From CAZNYN01 sp964577295 (GTDB lineage: Bacteria; Synergistota; Synergistia; Synergistales; Synergistaceae), in NCBI GenBank assembly GCA_964577295.1, contig CAZNYN010000022.1, positions 1-30,072 of the forward strand: a DNA stretch of 30,072 bases. The letters are read 5' to 3'. The position numbers were made by a program, and so were the translations under genes. Below are positions 1 to 8,190 of the stretch, piece after piece. Every line of letters starts with the position of its first letter. Positions within the stretch are counted from its first letter, which is position 1. Below the pieces are notes generated by a model. It did not search any database. It was given only the letters and a program-made list of their open reading frames with translations, and was not told where the DNA came from.

Positions 1-327
1 GGGGTTTAGCGGCGTTGGTTTTGACTTTAATTCTTTAAAATCTTAAAGCCGCTGCACCCCGCACTAAAGCATTGCGGGGAGACGAGGAAGGGTCAAAGCC
101 GCTGCACCTTGCACTAAAGCATTGCGGGGAGACGAGAAGGAGCAAAAACGTAGGCTAAATCTTGGTTTGGCCTTCTAATCGTCTCCCCGCAAATCTTCAG
201 TGCGGGGTTTAGCGGCGTTGGTTTTGACTTTAATTCTTTAAAATCTTAAAGCCGCTGCGCCTTGCACTAAGGCGTTGCGGGGAGACGAGAAAGGGTGCAA
301 ACATAGGCGAATCTTGGTTTTGCTTTC
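1..327. repeat. Palindromic intergenic repeat mosaic
   Basis: This gene-free stretch is built from copies of one element of about 39 bp. Direct copies lie at 48-86, 98-136 and 251-289. Each begins gccgctgc, contains gcactaa and ends ggggagacgag. An inverted copy lies at about 179-216 and reads tcgtctccccgc to agcggc. The copies can therefore pair with each other, and each can fold on its own through ccccgc/gcgggg-type arms. A 55-bp block at 1-55 is repeated exactly at 204-258, so part of the array arose by duplication. A second motif, taggc(t/g)aatcttggttt, occurs near 151 and 304. The stretch lies downstream of the stop codon of the minus-strand sensor kinase gene. It resembles REP/BIME-type repeats in kind; I do not recognise the family. 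Confidence 0.85.
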
Positions 328-371
328 AATTGTTTGCCCATTGCTTGCCAATCGTTTGCCAACCGCTTGTC
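328..371 (-). repeat. Four tandem 11-bp repeats (array 1)
   Basis: Four consecutive 11-bp units occupy exactly 44 bp: AATTGTTTGCC, CATTGCTTGCC, AATCGTTTGCC and AACCGCTTGTC. Read on the minus strand the units have the form G-GC-A-A-R-C-R-A-T-K. This resembles the plus-strand units at 28964-29007. The array sits between the palindromic mosaic and the 3' end of the sensor kinase gene. Its function is unknown. Confidence 0.75.
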
Positions 372-388
372 TGCTTTTTCTCCGTCAT

Positions 389-2257
389 TTACCCATTTTT
401 TTTCAAAAATAGTGCTGCTGTGAAGGTTTTTTCTGTGGCTTCTGTTATCAGTGAGCCTCCGTTTTTTTCTGCGGTTTTTTGGGCGGAAATTATGCCGAGG
501 CCTGTGCCTTGGTGTTTTGTGGATAGGTATTGTCCGTTTCTTTTTTTTATTTCTCCCTCGCGGCGGCTGTTTTTTATTATTATTATGGATTGTTTTTCGT
601 TTTCCGAGCCGGATATGAGCAGGTATGGCTCTTCCGCTTCCGCTGCCGCGTCACAGGCGTTTTCCATCAGGTTGCCGAAGGCGCGGCATAGTTCTGTTTC
701 GCTCAAGGCAAAGTCTCCGGGAATCGGGGGCTGTACTTCGAACTTTATTCCCTTTTTCCCGGATGCGGCCGCATAGTGACTTATGAGTGCGTCTATTACT
801 GCGTTTTCGGAGTATTTTACTGCGGATGCCGGCTGTTCAGCCTCTTCCAGACTTTTTATGTAGTTTTTTAGTGACCTTTGATCTTCTCCCGCTGCAAGTG
901 ATGTCAGAGTGCGGATTAACTGGCGGTGGTCGTGGCGGAAGCGACGGTTTTCGTCTATTTTTTCTTTCAGTGTCTCTATGTAGGATAGGTGTATGGCCAG
1001 TTCTTTTTCGGCGCGCTGTTTGTTTTCGCGCAGTTCGCGCCTTTCGCTCCACGCTGTGCCGAGGCCGTGCCAGAGTTCCAGCCCTATGGCGGTCACTATT
1101 GCAAAGCTGCCCATTTCTGGCAGCCAGCCTGTGATTATCGGCTCAAAGTCGGGGTATATTCTGTCAAAGAGTATGGAGAGAGCGAAGAATATGTCAGCGC
1201 AGAGGAGGATTAGCGGAGTGTCTTGGTTTTCTCGTGCCGCTCCCAGTGCGCTTTTTATGAGGTAGGCTGCTATGGCGCTTTTGTAGATGAATATTATGTC
1301 GGGGAAGTATTGCGCGGCTGTCGGCATGTGCGGCAGTGTGAGGCTGTATGTCAATGAGGCTGCGGCGACTGTGTATGACACGCATTCGGCAGCTATGGCG
1401 CGGAATGTCTTTATTTTGTAAATTCTGTTGTGCAATGTGACTGCGAGCGCGATTACGAGGTATGTACAGAATATTTCAAGTGAGTACCATATCAGAGGCA
1501 GGTCAAATAGTGCGTGGATGATAGGGTAACATGATACTCCTATGAAGGATAGGCAGAGCAGTGAGTATAGTCTGGCCGGCACGTATGAGAGAGATGCGGC
1601 GAAGTAGAGAGAGACTGCTGCGGCTATGGCGGCGAATGTTACGACTGCGAGCGCTCTTGCCAGGCGTGCCAGAATGATGCGCTGTACGGCCTGTGTCTCT
1701 CCGAAGGCGGGCGGGTAGACCAGGCCTCCGTAGAAGTGGCTCTTGTTGGCGGCGGCTATTATTATGTCTGCGGATGATGATGCGCGGAAGGTGACTAGGC
1801 GCGCTCCCGTGAGTTCGAGCCCTTTCTGTGTCTCTCCGACTTTTTCTGTCTCTCTGCCGTTGACGTAGAGTTTGTAGGCGGAGAAGATTTCGGGCAGGTC
1901 GAGGGCGTAGCTTCGTTCTTCGTTCGGGAGGCTGATTTTGAGGCGGTATGTGGCGCTGCCCGCAGGCGATTTTGCGCCTGATAGAGCGCCTCCGCCTATG
2001 CGTATCTCTCTTCTTCTGTATTTGCCTTCTTTTATTTCCTGCGGAGTGAGGAGTTTTCCCGGGTAGAGTATCCAGCCGTCGCGCAGGAATGTGACGGGGT
2101 GTTTTTTCAGCGCGGGCTCGTCAAGCATCAGCACGCCCCCCATTGCCTGCGGCGCACTGTGAGTGTATTTGTTGTCGAATTTACATATCAGAAAGAAGAA
2201 GAGCGAGGATATGACAGCGGCGGCGCAGAGTACGGCAGTCAGAGGAGCACGCTTCAT
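389..2257 (-). CDS. Membrane sensor histidine kinase with 7TMR-DISM-like sensor and GHKL ATPase
   Basis: Predicted sensor kinase of 622 residues. A membrane helix (about 6-26) is followed by an extracytoplasmic beta-rich domain (about 30-190) with the WILYPG and YKLYVNGRE stretches seen in 7TMR-DISM sensor domains. A multi-span membrane region (about 192-396) and a charged helical linker (396-438) follow. The transmitter region has an H-box with RHDHRQ (candidate phospho-acceptor His442), an N-box NLMENACDAA (about 529-538) and a G-box GTGLG (584-588), as in the AgrC/HPK10 group. The start at 2257 is chosen because its ATG overlaps the TGA of the upstream gene as ATGA, implying translational coupling. 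An in-frame start 14 codons upstream lies inside the neighbour. No response regulator lies in the window, so its partner is unknown. Confidence 0.85.
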   Translation of the reverse strand: MKRAPLTAVLCAAAVISSLFFFLICKFDNKYTHSAPQAMGGVLMLDEPALKKHPVTFLRDGWILYPGKLLTPQEIKEGKYRRREIRIGGGALSGAKSPAGSATYRLKISLPNEERSYALDLPEIFSAYKLYVNGRETEKVGETQKGLELTGARLVTFRASSSADIIIAAANKSHFYGGLVYPPAFGETQAVQRIILARLARALAVVTFAAIAAAVSLYFAASLSYVPARLYSLLCLSFIGVSCYPIIHALFDLPLIWYSLEIFCTYLVIALAVTLHNRIYKIKTFRAIAAECVSYTVAAASLTYSLTLPHMPTAAQYFPDIIFIYKSAIAAYLIKSALGAARENQDTPLILLCADIFFALSILFDRIYPDFEPIITGWLPEMGSFAIVTAIGLELWHGLGTAWSERRELRENKQRAEKELAIHLSYIETLKEKIDENRRFRHDHRQLIRTLTSLAAGEDQRSLKNYIKSLEEAEQPASAVKYSENAVIDALISHYAAASGKKGIKFEVQPPIPGDFALSETELCRAFGNLMENACDAAAEAEEPYLLISGSENEKQSIIIIKNSRREGEIKKRNGQYLSTKHQGTGLGIISAQKTAEKNGGSLITEATEKTFTAALFLKKNG

Positions 2258-3603
2258 ATAAGGAATTTTCTGCGCACTATGTAGGCGGCAGCGGAACATA
2301 CCGTGACTGCGAGTGTGCCCGAGTCTTTCCAGTCCTTGTCGGAGTCTGCGGTTTTTTTCTCCGAGGGCTGGACGTTCTTTCCCGCGGCTCTGTATGTGCC
2401 AGCCCCGTTTATGGCGTATGAGACTGTGTCACTGCCGGATATGCCGCGAATGGGAGCCGTCCCTGTGTCGGATAGGAGGAGCGGAGGTTCTTCGCCGCTG
2501 TATGGCAGTGTGAGTGTCAGTGCTCCCGCCGTATCTGTGGAACGGCCGTTTTTAGCGATATTCACGTTTATTTCTCCGCTTTCACCGCGCCTCACCGATA
2601 CAGAGAGTGTGTCGTTTTTGCCTATCCCAATGGCATCGAGTGTCTCTTTCGGTATTTCAAGGTCGAATTCCGAGCGCGATATGTTGATGCCGCCCTTTTC
2701 ATTGCGCATGAGGTCTATTCTTCTGCCGCTGTATGATGCGGAGTATGGCGTGGAAAATTCGGCGGAGGATGAGCTTTCTGCCCCTGTGTCGCGCCTTCCT
2801 CCGCCGTGTCCGCCCGGGACTTTTTCATCTGAGGGAGGTTCTATTGCCGGAGGGTCGGGCTGATTAAGGTCGCCCGTGTCTCTGTCTCCGTCGATAAAGC
2901 CGGCTTCGATGATGGTTCTGTCAAATTTAAAGAAGAGTGTGTTCGTATGTCCGCCTGTGTAGTCCGCACGGAGGCGGTAGGATGAGCCGTTTTTCAGCAG
3001 AGAGCTGTCGAGCACCATATTGGTTTTAAATACGAATACGTAGTTGTCATGCTCGAGCGCAATCCATTCTCCCTCGTCTTCGGATATCCATATTGTCATT
3101 TCTTCGGGTGCGCAAGGCGGAGAGACCCACGGGAAGGTGAATGTCCCGGATCTTGCGGTGTGGAATACGTTTATCTGAGGTTTGTATTTTCCCTGTATTG
3201 ATATTGGCATGAAGACTTTGGGTATTTCTGTGCCGGGCGCTATGGAGCAGCCTTCTTCCATGCTGGGTTCTCCCATGATTTTAAAGACTCCGGGCTTTGT
3301 CATGTCAGCACTTGAAGCTTTCCATTTTATGTAGCATCTGCGGCTTTTTCCGGAGCTGTCGAAACCGTTGACGAAGCAGTTGGTTAAGTCCAGCTTTTTG
3401 ATGATCTCTTCTTCCGTGGTCTGTCCCGCTTCAACGGCCAGCGCGTATGTGTATGGGTTCCATGCTGAAAATTTTGTAATGACACGAGGAGCTCCCGTCT
3501 CGGAATCATCGGTGGGAGGCGTCCAAACCAAGGCTTCGGCGCACACAGATATGAGCAGTATTAGAATGGCTGACATTACAGTTGCTATTTTCAATACTTT
3601 CAT
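2254..3603 (-). CDS. Secreted, C-terminally anchored protein of unknown function
   Basis: A 449-residue protein that I do not recognise. Residues 1-24 form a typical signal peptide (lysines, a long hydrophobic core, then AEA before LVW). The mature part has a beta-rich domain to about 235 with several cysteines. A DGDRDTGDLN stretch at 238-247 resembles a calcium-binding loop, and a Pro/Gly/Ser-rich linker covers about 248-290. A second domain (about 295-400) is followed by a hydrophobic tail (429-443) ending in RRKFLI, which looks like a C-terminal membrane or sorting anchor. It lies directly upstream of the sensor kinase gene with an ATGA overlap. A surface protein working with that sensor is a reasonable inference, but no function can be stated. 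A ribosome site (gggtgag) precedes the ATG, and a TATAAT hexamer lies on the minus strand at 3627-3622. Confidence 0.8.
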   Translation of the reverse strand: MKVLKIATVMSAILILLISVCAEALVWTPPTDDSETGAPRVITKFSAWNPYTYALAVEAGQTTEEEIIKKLDLTNCFVNGFDSSGKSRRCYIKWKASSADMTKPGVFKIMGEPSMEEGCSIAPGTEIPKVFMPISIQGKYKPQINVFHTARSGTFTFPWVSPPCAPEEMTIWISEDEGEWIALEHDNYVFVFKTNMVLDSSLLKNGSSYRLRADYTGGHTNTLFFKFDRTIIEAGFIDGDRDTGDLNQPDPPAIEPPSDEKVPGGHGGGRRDTGAESSSSAEFSTPYSASYSGRRIDLMRNEKGGINISRSEFDLEIPKETLDAIGIGKNDTLSVSVRRGESGEINVNIAKNGRSTDTAGALTLTLPYSGEEPPLLLSDTGTAPIRGISGSDTVSYAINGAGTYRAAGKNVQPSEKKTADSDKDWKDSGTLAVTVCSAAAYIVRRKFLI

Positions 3604-3645
3604 GAACTCTCACCCATGGGTATTATATACCAAATTTTCTCAATT

Positions 3646-4557
3646 TTACCGTTTATTTACCAATTTGACTCCCGCAAGTATCATTGCTCCTCCGACAAAG
3701 AGCCAGACCGTAAATCTCTCTCCGATGAGGAAGTATGCTATCACAGCTCCCGCGAGAGGCTGGATGAATTGGAATACTACGACTTTTGCCACGGGGAGGA
3801 CGGAGAGTGCGCGGAACCAGAATATGTATGCGAGGGCGGAGGAGAATGCGCCCAGGAATATTACGGACGCCCATGTCTGCCATGTAAAGTTCGGTATGAC
3901 GGAGAAGTCGCACCCTATGGCGTATGTGAAGGGAGTGCAGACTATGAGTGAGAAGAGCATCTCCCAGAATATGGCAAAGCATGACGGAAGGTCGGACTTT
4001 AAGACTCTGCGCGATAGTATGAGAAACACCGCCCAGTTTATGACGGAGAGGAATATTATAAGGTCGCCTATGCTGCCAAAGCCCCCGGACGCGCTTTCTT
4101 TTATCGTTCCGAACGCTATAACGAAGGATACTCCTATCGCGGATAGTATCAGCCCGCAGATGCCGCGCCGCGACATTCTCTCATTTAAGAAGATTCTTCC
4201 GAATATGGCAACAAAGGCAGGGGCTGCCATCATTATCCAGTTGGCGTTTCCCGCTCCCGCTGTTCTCATTGCGTAGCTCTGTATCGCCTGATGAAAGAAT
4301 ATTCCCTGAAATCCCATGAGGAAGAGGGGAAGAAATTCTTCTTTTGTAGGCAGTCTTAAAGATTTTTCAAACATCACTCCGGCAAGGAGCACAGGCATTC
4401 CTATTATAAGGCGCAGCCATATAACCAGCATGGGGTCTGCCTGACCCAACGCGTATTTTGTTGCGGCGAAGCTGCCTCCCCATATTGTGACAGCGGTGAG
4501 TATCATTATGTAATCGCAGTTTCCGACCGTATTTATCCCTGTCTTTTCCGAGTCCAC
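3646..4557 (-). CDS. DMT-superfamily (EamA) transporter
   Basis: Predicted inner-membrane permease of 303 residues with about ten hydrophobic segments. They are arranged as two EamA repeats, roughly 16-145 and 165-300. The opening segment TAVTIWGGSFAATKYAL and the PLAGAVIAYFLIGE stretch near the C-terminus are characteristic of the family, which moves small metabolites or amino acids. The substrate cannot be read from sequence. I choose the GTG at 4557: it is preceded by ggggtgg, gives the usual family length, and lies about 22 bases after the expected start point of an extended -10 promoter. A longer reading frame to 4779 runs into the divergent gene and looks spurious. A shorter ATG start at 4506 would cut into the first helix region. 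Confidence 0.85.
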   Translation of the reverse strand: MDSEKTGINTVGNCDYIMILTAVTIWGGSFAATKYALGQADPMLVIWLRLIIGMPVLLAGVMFEKSLRLPTKEEFLPLFLMGFQGIFFHQAIQSYAMRTAGAGNANWIMMAAPAFVAIFGRIFLNERMSRRGICGLILSAIGVSFVIAFGTIKESASGGFGSIGDLIIFLSVINWAVFLILSRRVLKSDLPSCFAIFWEMLFSLIVCTPFTYAIGCDFSVIPNFTWQTWASVIFLGAFSSALAYIFWFRALSVLPVAKVVVFQFIQPLAGAVIAYFLIGERFTVWLFVGGAMILAGVKLVNKR

Positions 4558-4585
4558 AATACCACCCCATGATGTTGATTCGTAG

Positions 4586-4594
4586 ATTATATCA
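4586..4594 (-). promoter_or_regulatory. Extended -10 promoter for the EamA gene
   Basis: The minus strand reads TGATATAAT, a perfect extended -10 box (TGnTATAAT). It lies about 29 bases upstream of the GTG start. No good -35 hexamer is visible, which is usual for extended -10 promoters. Confidence 0.55.
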
Positions 4595-4696
4595 CTTGCG
4601 TGATTTTTCCTTTGCTTCCTCAATATATTTTTCGCGCAATTTTCAAAATATGTTAAACTTGTAGAAATTCTATATATAAAACAGGAGGGACTGAGT

Positions 4697-5593
4697 TTGA
4701 AAGTGAAGTCTTTTTCCAGAGAGCGGCGCCGTCTGTTTTTATTGGCTAAAAAGGAATTTGCGACCTTTCTTGTTTCCACTTTCGGTGTGCTGATCTACAC
4801 ACTGGGAGTATCTGTTTTTGTCATCCCATACCACTTCCCCGACACGGGCGTCATGGGTGTCTCCCTTCTTCTGAAATATACTATGGGCTTTTCGCCCGCG
4901 CTCGTCAATCTGGCTGTCAATGCGGTGTTGATTTTCTGGGGCGCGAAGCAGCTTTCAAAGCGGTTTATGGCCTGGACTATATACAACACCGTTCTGATAT
5001 CGATTTTTCTGGAAATTCTGCACCGCTTCGCCTTCCCGAATATAGACGACCTCTTTCTTGTCGCAGTCTGCGCGGGCATTGTCAAAGGCATCGGAATAGG
5101 AATGGTCTTCCGCACGGGCGGCTCTACCGGCGGTCTGGATATCATAGTTGCCGTTCTCCGAAAGAAGCTCGGAGTGGAAGTGGGCAAGTACAGCTTCTAC
5201 TTTAATCTCGTCATATTGGCTGCATCTTCCGCCGCGGTCGGATTCCAGAAGGTTTTGTTCGGGTTTATAGCGTGCGCGATATGCGGTCAGACTATGGATG
5301 ACGTAATATCCTCCTTTGACAAGAGGCGGCTCGTATTCATCGTCTCCTCCATGGCGAAGCAGAAAGCGCTTCTCAGATATATAGCAGAGCAGTTCAACAA
5401 GGGGACAACGGTTTTTGAGAGCTGCGACGGCAATTCGGGCGAAGATCGTTCCACAGTAATGTGCATGCTCACGGTGCGCCAGACCATGGAGCTCAAGCGC
5501 CACTTGGCCCAGCACTACCCAAGCGCCTTTATGGTCGTATCGGAGGCATCCGAAGTCTTGGGCACGGGCTTTAAGAGGTGGAAGAACATTTAA
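4697..5593 (+). CDS. YitT family membrane protein (DUF161 with DUF2179)
   Basis: A 298-residue integral membrane protein. Five or six hydrophobic helices fall between about 22 and 205. They contain the family signatures VIPYHFPDTGVMG (42-54) and FRTGGSTGGLDI (138-149). A soluble C-terminal DUF2179 domain covers about 210-290. Family members are common in Firmicutes and Synergistota, and their transport role is not established. The start is a TTG at 4697 with a strong aggaggg at 4683-4689. A GTG two codons later is a less likely alternative. The gene is divergent from the EamA transporter and is not obviously in an operon. Confidence 0.88.
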   Translation: MKVKSFSRERRRLFLLAKKEFATFLVSTFGVLIYTLGVSVFVIPYHFPDTGVMGVSLLLKYTMGFSPALVNLAVNAVLIFWGAKQLSKRFMAWTIYNTVLISIFLEILHRFAFPNIDDLFLVAVCAGIVKGIGIGMVFRTGGSTGGLDIIVAVLRKKLGVEVGKYSFYFNLVILAASSAAVGFQKVLFGFIACAICGQTMDDVISSFDKRRLVFIVSSMAKQKALLRYIAEQFNKGTTVFESCDGNSGEDRSTVMCMLTVRQTMELKRHLAQHYPSAFMVVSEASEVLGTGFKRWKNI

Positions 5594-5624
5594 CGCGGAA
5601 AATGCGGCTTAAATTTCGCTGATA

Positions 5625-5711
5625 ACTGCATAAGTTTTATAAAACTTCTATTTTGGTCGGATTTTTTCAAAACTAAGCAAAGAAAACCCCTTGTCAAGTT
5701 GCTTATGCAGT
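5625..5711. promoter_or_regulatory. Paired inverted 10-bp sites at the glutamine synthetase promoter
   Basis: The decamer ACTGCATAAG at 5625-5634 recurs in perfect inverted orientation at 5702-5711. The second copy lies in the promoter spacer directly before the -10 box. A perfect 16-bp AT-rich palindrome (5632-5647, aagttttataaaactt) overlaps the first copy. The copies are centred 77 bp apart. This could be a looping operator pair or a weak terminator plus chance. The interpretation is inference; the repeats themselves are plain in the sequence. Confidence 0.5.
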
Positions 5712-5719
5712 GGTATAAC
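5691..5719 (+). promoter_or_regulatory. Sigma70-type promoter of glnN
   Basis: TTGTCA at 5691-5696 and TATAAC at 5714-5719 are separated by 17 bp. The -10 is extended by TGG directly upstream. Transcription would start near 5726, about 29 bases before the gene, with an aggag ribosome site at 5744-5748. Confidence 0.75.
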
Positions 5720-5754
5720 ATTCTCCATTAGATGATTTTGCAAAGGAGAGTGTA

Positions 5755-7890
5755 ATGATGGCGGAACACAAAGAGTACCCCAAGATGAGAGAGATTTACG
5801 GCTCGCTCATTTTTGACCGCAAGGCTATGAAAGAGCGCCTGCCTAAGGATGTCTATGAAAATCTGACAGCCTCTATGGAAGGACGCCAGAAGCTGGATTC
5901 CGGCATAGCGGACACAGTTGCGCTGGCAATGAAAGATTGGGCTGTAAGCAAAGGTGCAAGTCACTGGGCTCATTGGTTTCACCCTCTTACTGAGCTGACT
6001 GCGGAGAAGCACACCGCATTTGTAACAGCCGACGAAAACGGCTTTCCTCTCGAATCCTTCCGCGGACAGGACCTCATGCAGAGCGAGCCTGACGCTTCGT
6101 CTTTCCCGTCGGGCGGAACACGCAGCACATTTGAAGCGCGCGGATACTCCGCATGGGACCCGACAAGCCCCGCTTTTATAATAAAGAGCCCCAAAGGCGG
6201 CACACTCTGCATTCCCTCAGTCTTCATAGCTTACGACGGTTCACCGTTAGACCTTAAAACCTACCTTCTGCGCTCGATGCAGGCTGTCGAAGGACGCGCC
6301 CTCAAGATGCTCAAGCTCTTCGGAAACAGAGGAGTTCGCTGCGTGAGAGCGACAGTCGGAGGAGAGCAGGAATTCTTCCTCTTAGACAGGCCGCGCGCTC
6401 AGAAGAGACCGGACATACGCTTCTGCGGACGCACCCTTGTGGGCTCGCCCCCTCCCCGCGACCAGAAGATGGAAGACCACTACTTCGGAGCCATTCCCAC
6501 AAGAGTATTGGCATATATGGAAGACGTGCAGAGAGACTTGGCGCGTCTCGGAGTAGACCTTGCGACACGCCACAACGAAGTGGCACGCTGCCAGTTTGAA
6601 TTCGCTCCGAACTTCACGGAGGCGAACCTCGCCTGCGACCAGAACCAGCTTATCATGGAGACAATGCGCAAGATGGCTCACCAGCATGAACTGCGCCTCC
6701 TCTTCCACGAAAAGCCCTTCATGGACATGAACGGAAGCGGAAAGCACATCAACTTCTCTCTGCAGGACAGCGAAGGACGCAACCTTTTAAAGCCCTCCAC
6801 AAACCACAGAAAGAACGTAATATTCCTCTCCTTCCTCTCGGCATTCGTACTGGGCGTATCGGAATACTCGGGGCTGCTCCACGCCTCCGTATCCACACCG
6901 GGCAACCTCTACAGGCTCGGCGGACATGAAGCTCCTCCCAGCATAATCAGCGTATATCTCGGAGAGGCAATAGACAGAGTAATAACAGCCATCGAAGAGG
7001 GCAACCCCAACGAGGACATGCCGGCAAAGAACATGATGGACTTAGGGCTCTCGAGACTTCCCGAAATCGTAGCCTTTGACAGCGACCGCAACAGAACAAG
7101 CCCATTGGCATTCACCGGCAACAAGTTTGAATTCCGCGCTCCCGGAGCATCACAGGCAATGGGTGTTCCCGTAACGGCTCTGCTCTCCGTCTGGGCGGCT
7201 GGACTTGAAAAATTCATCACGATATTCGAAGGATACATCAACAAGGGAGACGACCCCATCGACGCGGCTCTTGCCACAATCAAAGAGACATCAAAGATGA
7301 GCCGCAAGATACGCTTTGAGGGAGACGCCTACACGCCCGAATGGACGGAAGAGGCGAAACGGCGCGGCATATTCAAGGCAGCCACAATCCCCGAAGGCAT
7401 CGACCTCTTCATGGAGCCTGCGACACTCGACATGCTCGAAAATCTCGGAGTATTCAAGAAAAAAGAGATGGAAGCCTTCCACACCATAAGAATGGAATCC
7501 TTCAACAAGAGCATCGAAATAGAAATGGCAGTGCTCCGCGACATGATATGGGAAGGAATACTCCCCAACATATCAAAGCAGATACTGCTCGAAAAAAGCT
7601 CCTGCGACATAATAGGCGACATGAACATACCGGGAATCGAGTGCTGGAACAGCCACATAGTCAAGCTCGCATCCGCAAAAGTTCAGCTCATGCAGAAGAC
7701 AAAAGAGCTGACGGACCTCAAAGAAGAACTCCAGAACATGGAGACGAGAAAGAGAGCCGACACTCTTGTGGAAAAAGCAGTGCCTCTTATGAGCGAAATC
7801 AGGCACATCTCAGACTCCGTGGAAATATACCTCTCCGCAGAAAACTTAGCATACCCGAACTACCGCTCGCTCCTCTCGCTCTCCGCATAA
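5755..7890 (+). CDS. glnN: Glutamine synthetase type III
   Basis: Forms glutamine from glutamate, ammonia and ATP in the cytoplasm. The 711-residue length is typical of type III (GlnN, about 700-730) and far above type I (about 470). An N-terminal type-III domain precedes the catalytic core. Core signatures include GGEQEFFLLD (202-211), RHNEVARCQFEFAP (272-285), GSGKHINFSL (327-336) and RLGGHEAPPSI (387-397). The nucleotide/substrate loop RNRTSPLAFTGNKFEFR spans 445-461. The helical C-terminal tail from about 600 is also type-III specific. Two ATGs are adjacent at 5755 and 5758, and either fits the ribosome site. The gene stands alone between its own promoter and a hairpin terminator. Nitrogen control through the upstream inverted sites is possible but unproven. 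Confidence 0.95.
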   Translation: MMAEHKEYPKMREIYGSLIFDRKAMKERLPKDVYENLTASMEGRQKLDSGIADTVALAMKDWAVSKGASHWAHWFHPLTELTAEKHTAFVTADENGFPLESFRGQDLMQSEPDASSFPSGGTRSTFEARGYSAWDPTSPAFIIKSPKGGTLCIPSVFIAYDGSPLDLKTYLLRSMQAVEGRALKMLKLFGNRGVRCVRATVGGEQEFFLLDRPRAQKRPDIRFCGRTLVGSPPPRDQKMEDHYFGAIPTRVLAYMEDVQRDLARLGVDLATRHNEVARCQFEFAPNFTEANLACDQNQLIMETMRKMAHQHELRLLFHEKPFMDMNGSGKHINFSLQDSEGRNLLKPSTNHRKNVIFLSFLSAFVLGVSEYSGLLHASVSTPGNLYRLGGHEAPPSIISVYLGEAIDRVITAIEEGNPNEDMPAKNMMDLGLSRLPEIVAFDSDRNRTSPLAFTGNKFEFRAPGASQAMGVPVTALLSVWAAGLEKFITIFEGYINKGDDPIDAALATIKETSKMSRKIRFEGDAYTPEWTEEAKRRGIFKAATIPEGIDLFMEPATLDMLENLGVFKKKEMEAFHTIRMESFNKSIEIEMAVLRDMIWEGILPNISKQILLEKSSCDIIGDMNIPGIECWNSHIVKLASAKVQLMQKTKELTDLKEELQNMETRKRADTLVEKAVPLMSEIRHISDSVEIYLSAENLAYPNYRSLLSLSA

Positions 7891-7906
7891 AAGCCAAATA
7901 AAAAAA

Positions 7907-7928
7907 GCGCCTCCGACAACGGGGGCGC
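7907..7928 (-). terminator. Hairpin with minus-strand T-run
   Basis: gcgcctccg pairs with cgggggcgc around a short loop, with one G-T pair. The run of A on the plus strand just before it gives a T-run on the minus strand, so it could stop transcription coming from the right. It may also end or protect the glnN message. Confidence 0.5.
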
Positions 7929-7948
7929 ACTAAAGAATACAAGTTCTG

Positions 7949-7998
7949 CAAAAACATCGGCATAGTCGTTAATATCGGCAATGCCGATGTTTTTGAAT
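7949..7998. terminator. Bidirectional terminator-like perfect inverted repeat
   Basis: The arms caaaaacatcggcat (7949-7963) and atgccgatgtttttg (7981-7995) are a perfect 15-bp inverted repeat with a 17-base loop. The left arm carries an A-run and the right arm a T-run, so a terminator would work in both directions. It probably ends glnN and insulates the following gene. Confidence 0.65.
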
Positions 7999-8133
7999 TT
8001 TCGAAAACTCCGCCGCTCCGATACCGCGGTTAATGATTTAAATATACTGTGTGCTTCCAAACCTGTGACATAATATCTCCGCCATTCAGAGACTTTTATT
8101 CACATGGTGATGCCAGCAGCAACAGAAAATTTT

Positions 8134-8161
8134 TTGCAATTTAGAGCTACTATACTATACA
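8134..8161 (+). promoter_or_regulatory. Promoter of the RhuM-family gene
   Basis: TTGCAA at 8134-8139 and TATACA at 8156-8161 are 16 bp apart. Transcription would start near 8168, shortly before the aaggagg at 8176-8182. Tandem ctatac units across 8150-8166 overlap the -10 and could be a binding site. Confidence 0.6.
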
Positions 8162-8190
8162 CTATACAAAGCTATAAGGAGGCGTGGACA

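Noticed and set aside
1..330. A CRISPR array made from the repeated 39-bp units.
   Set aside because: The spacing is irregular, one copy is inverted, a 55-bp block including flanks is duplicated, and there are no unique spacers of constant length or cas genes.
4558..4779. A 74-residue N-terminal extension of the EamA transporter.
   Set aside because: It would overlap the divergent yitT gene start and its ribosome site, and it is not membrane-like. The GTG at 4557 has a ribosome site and an extended -10 promoter upstream.
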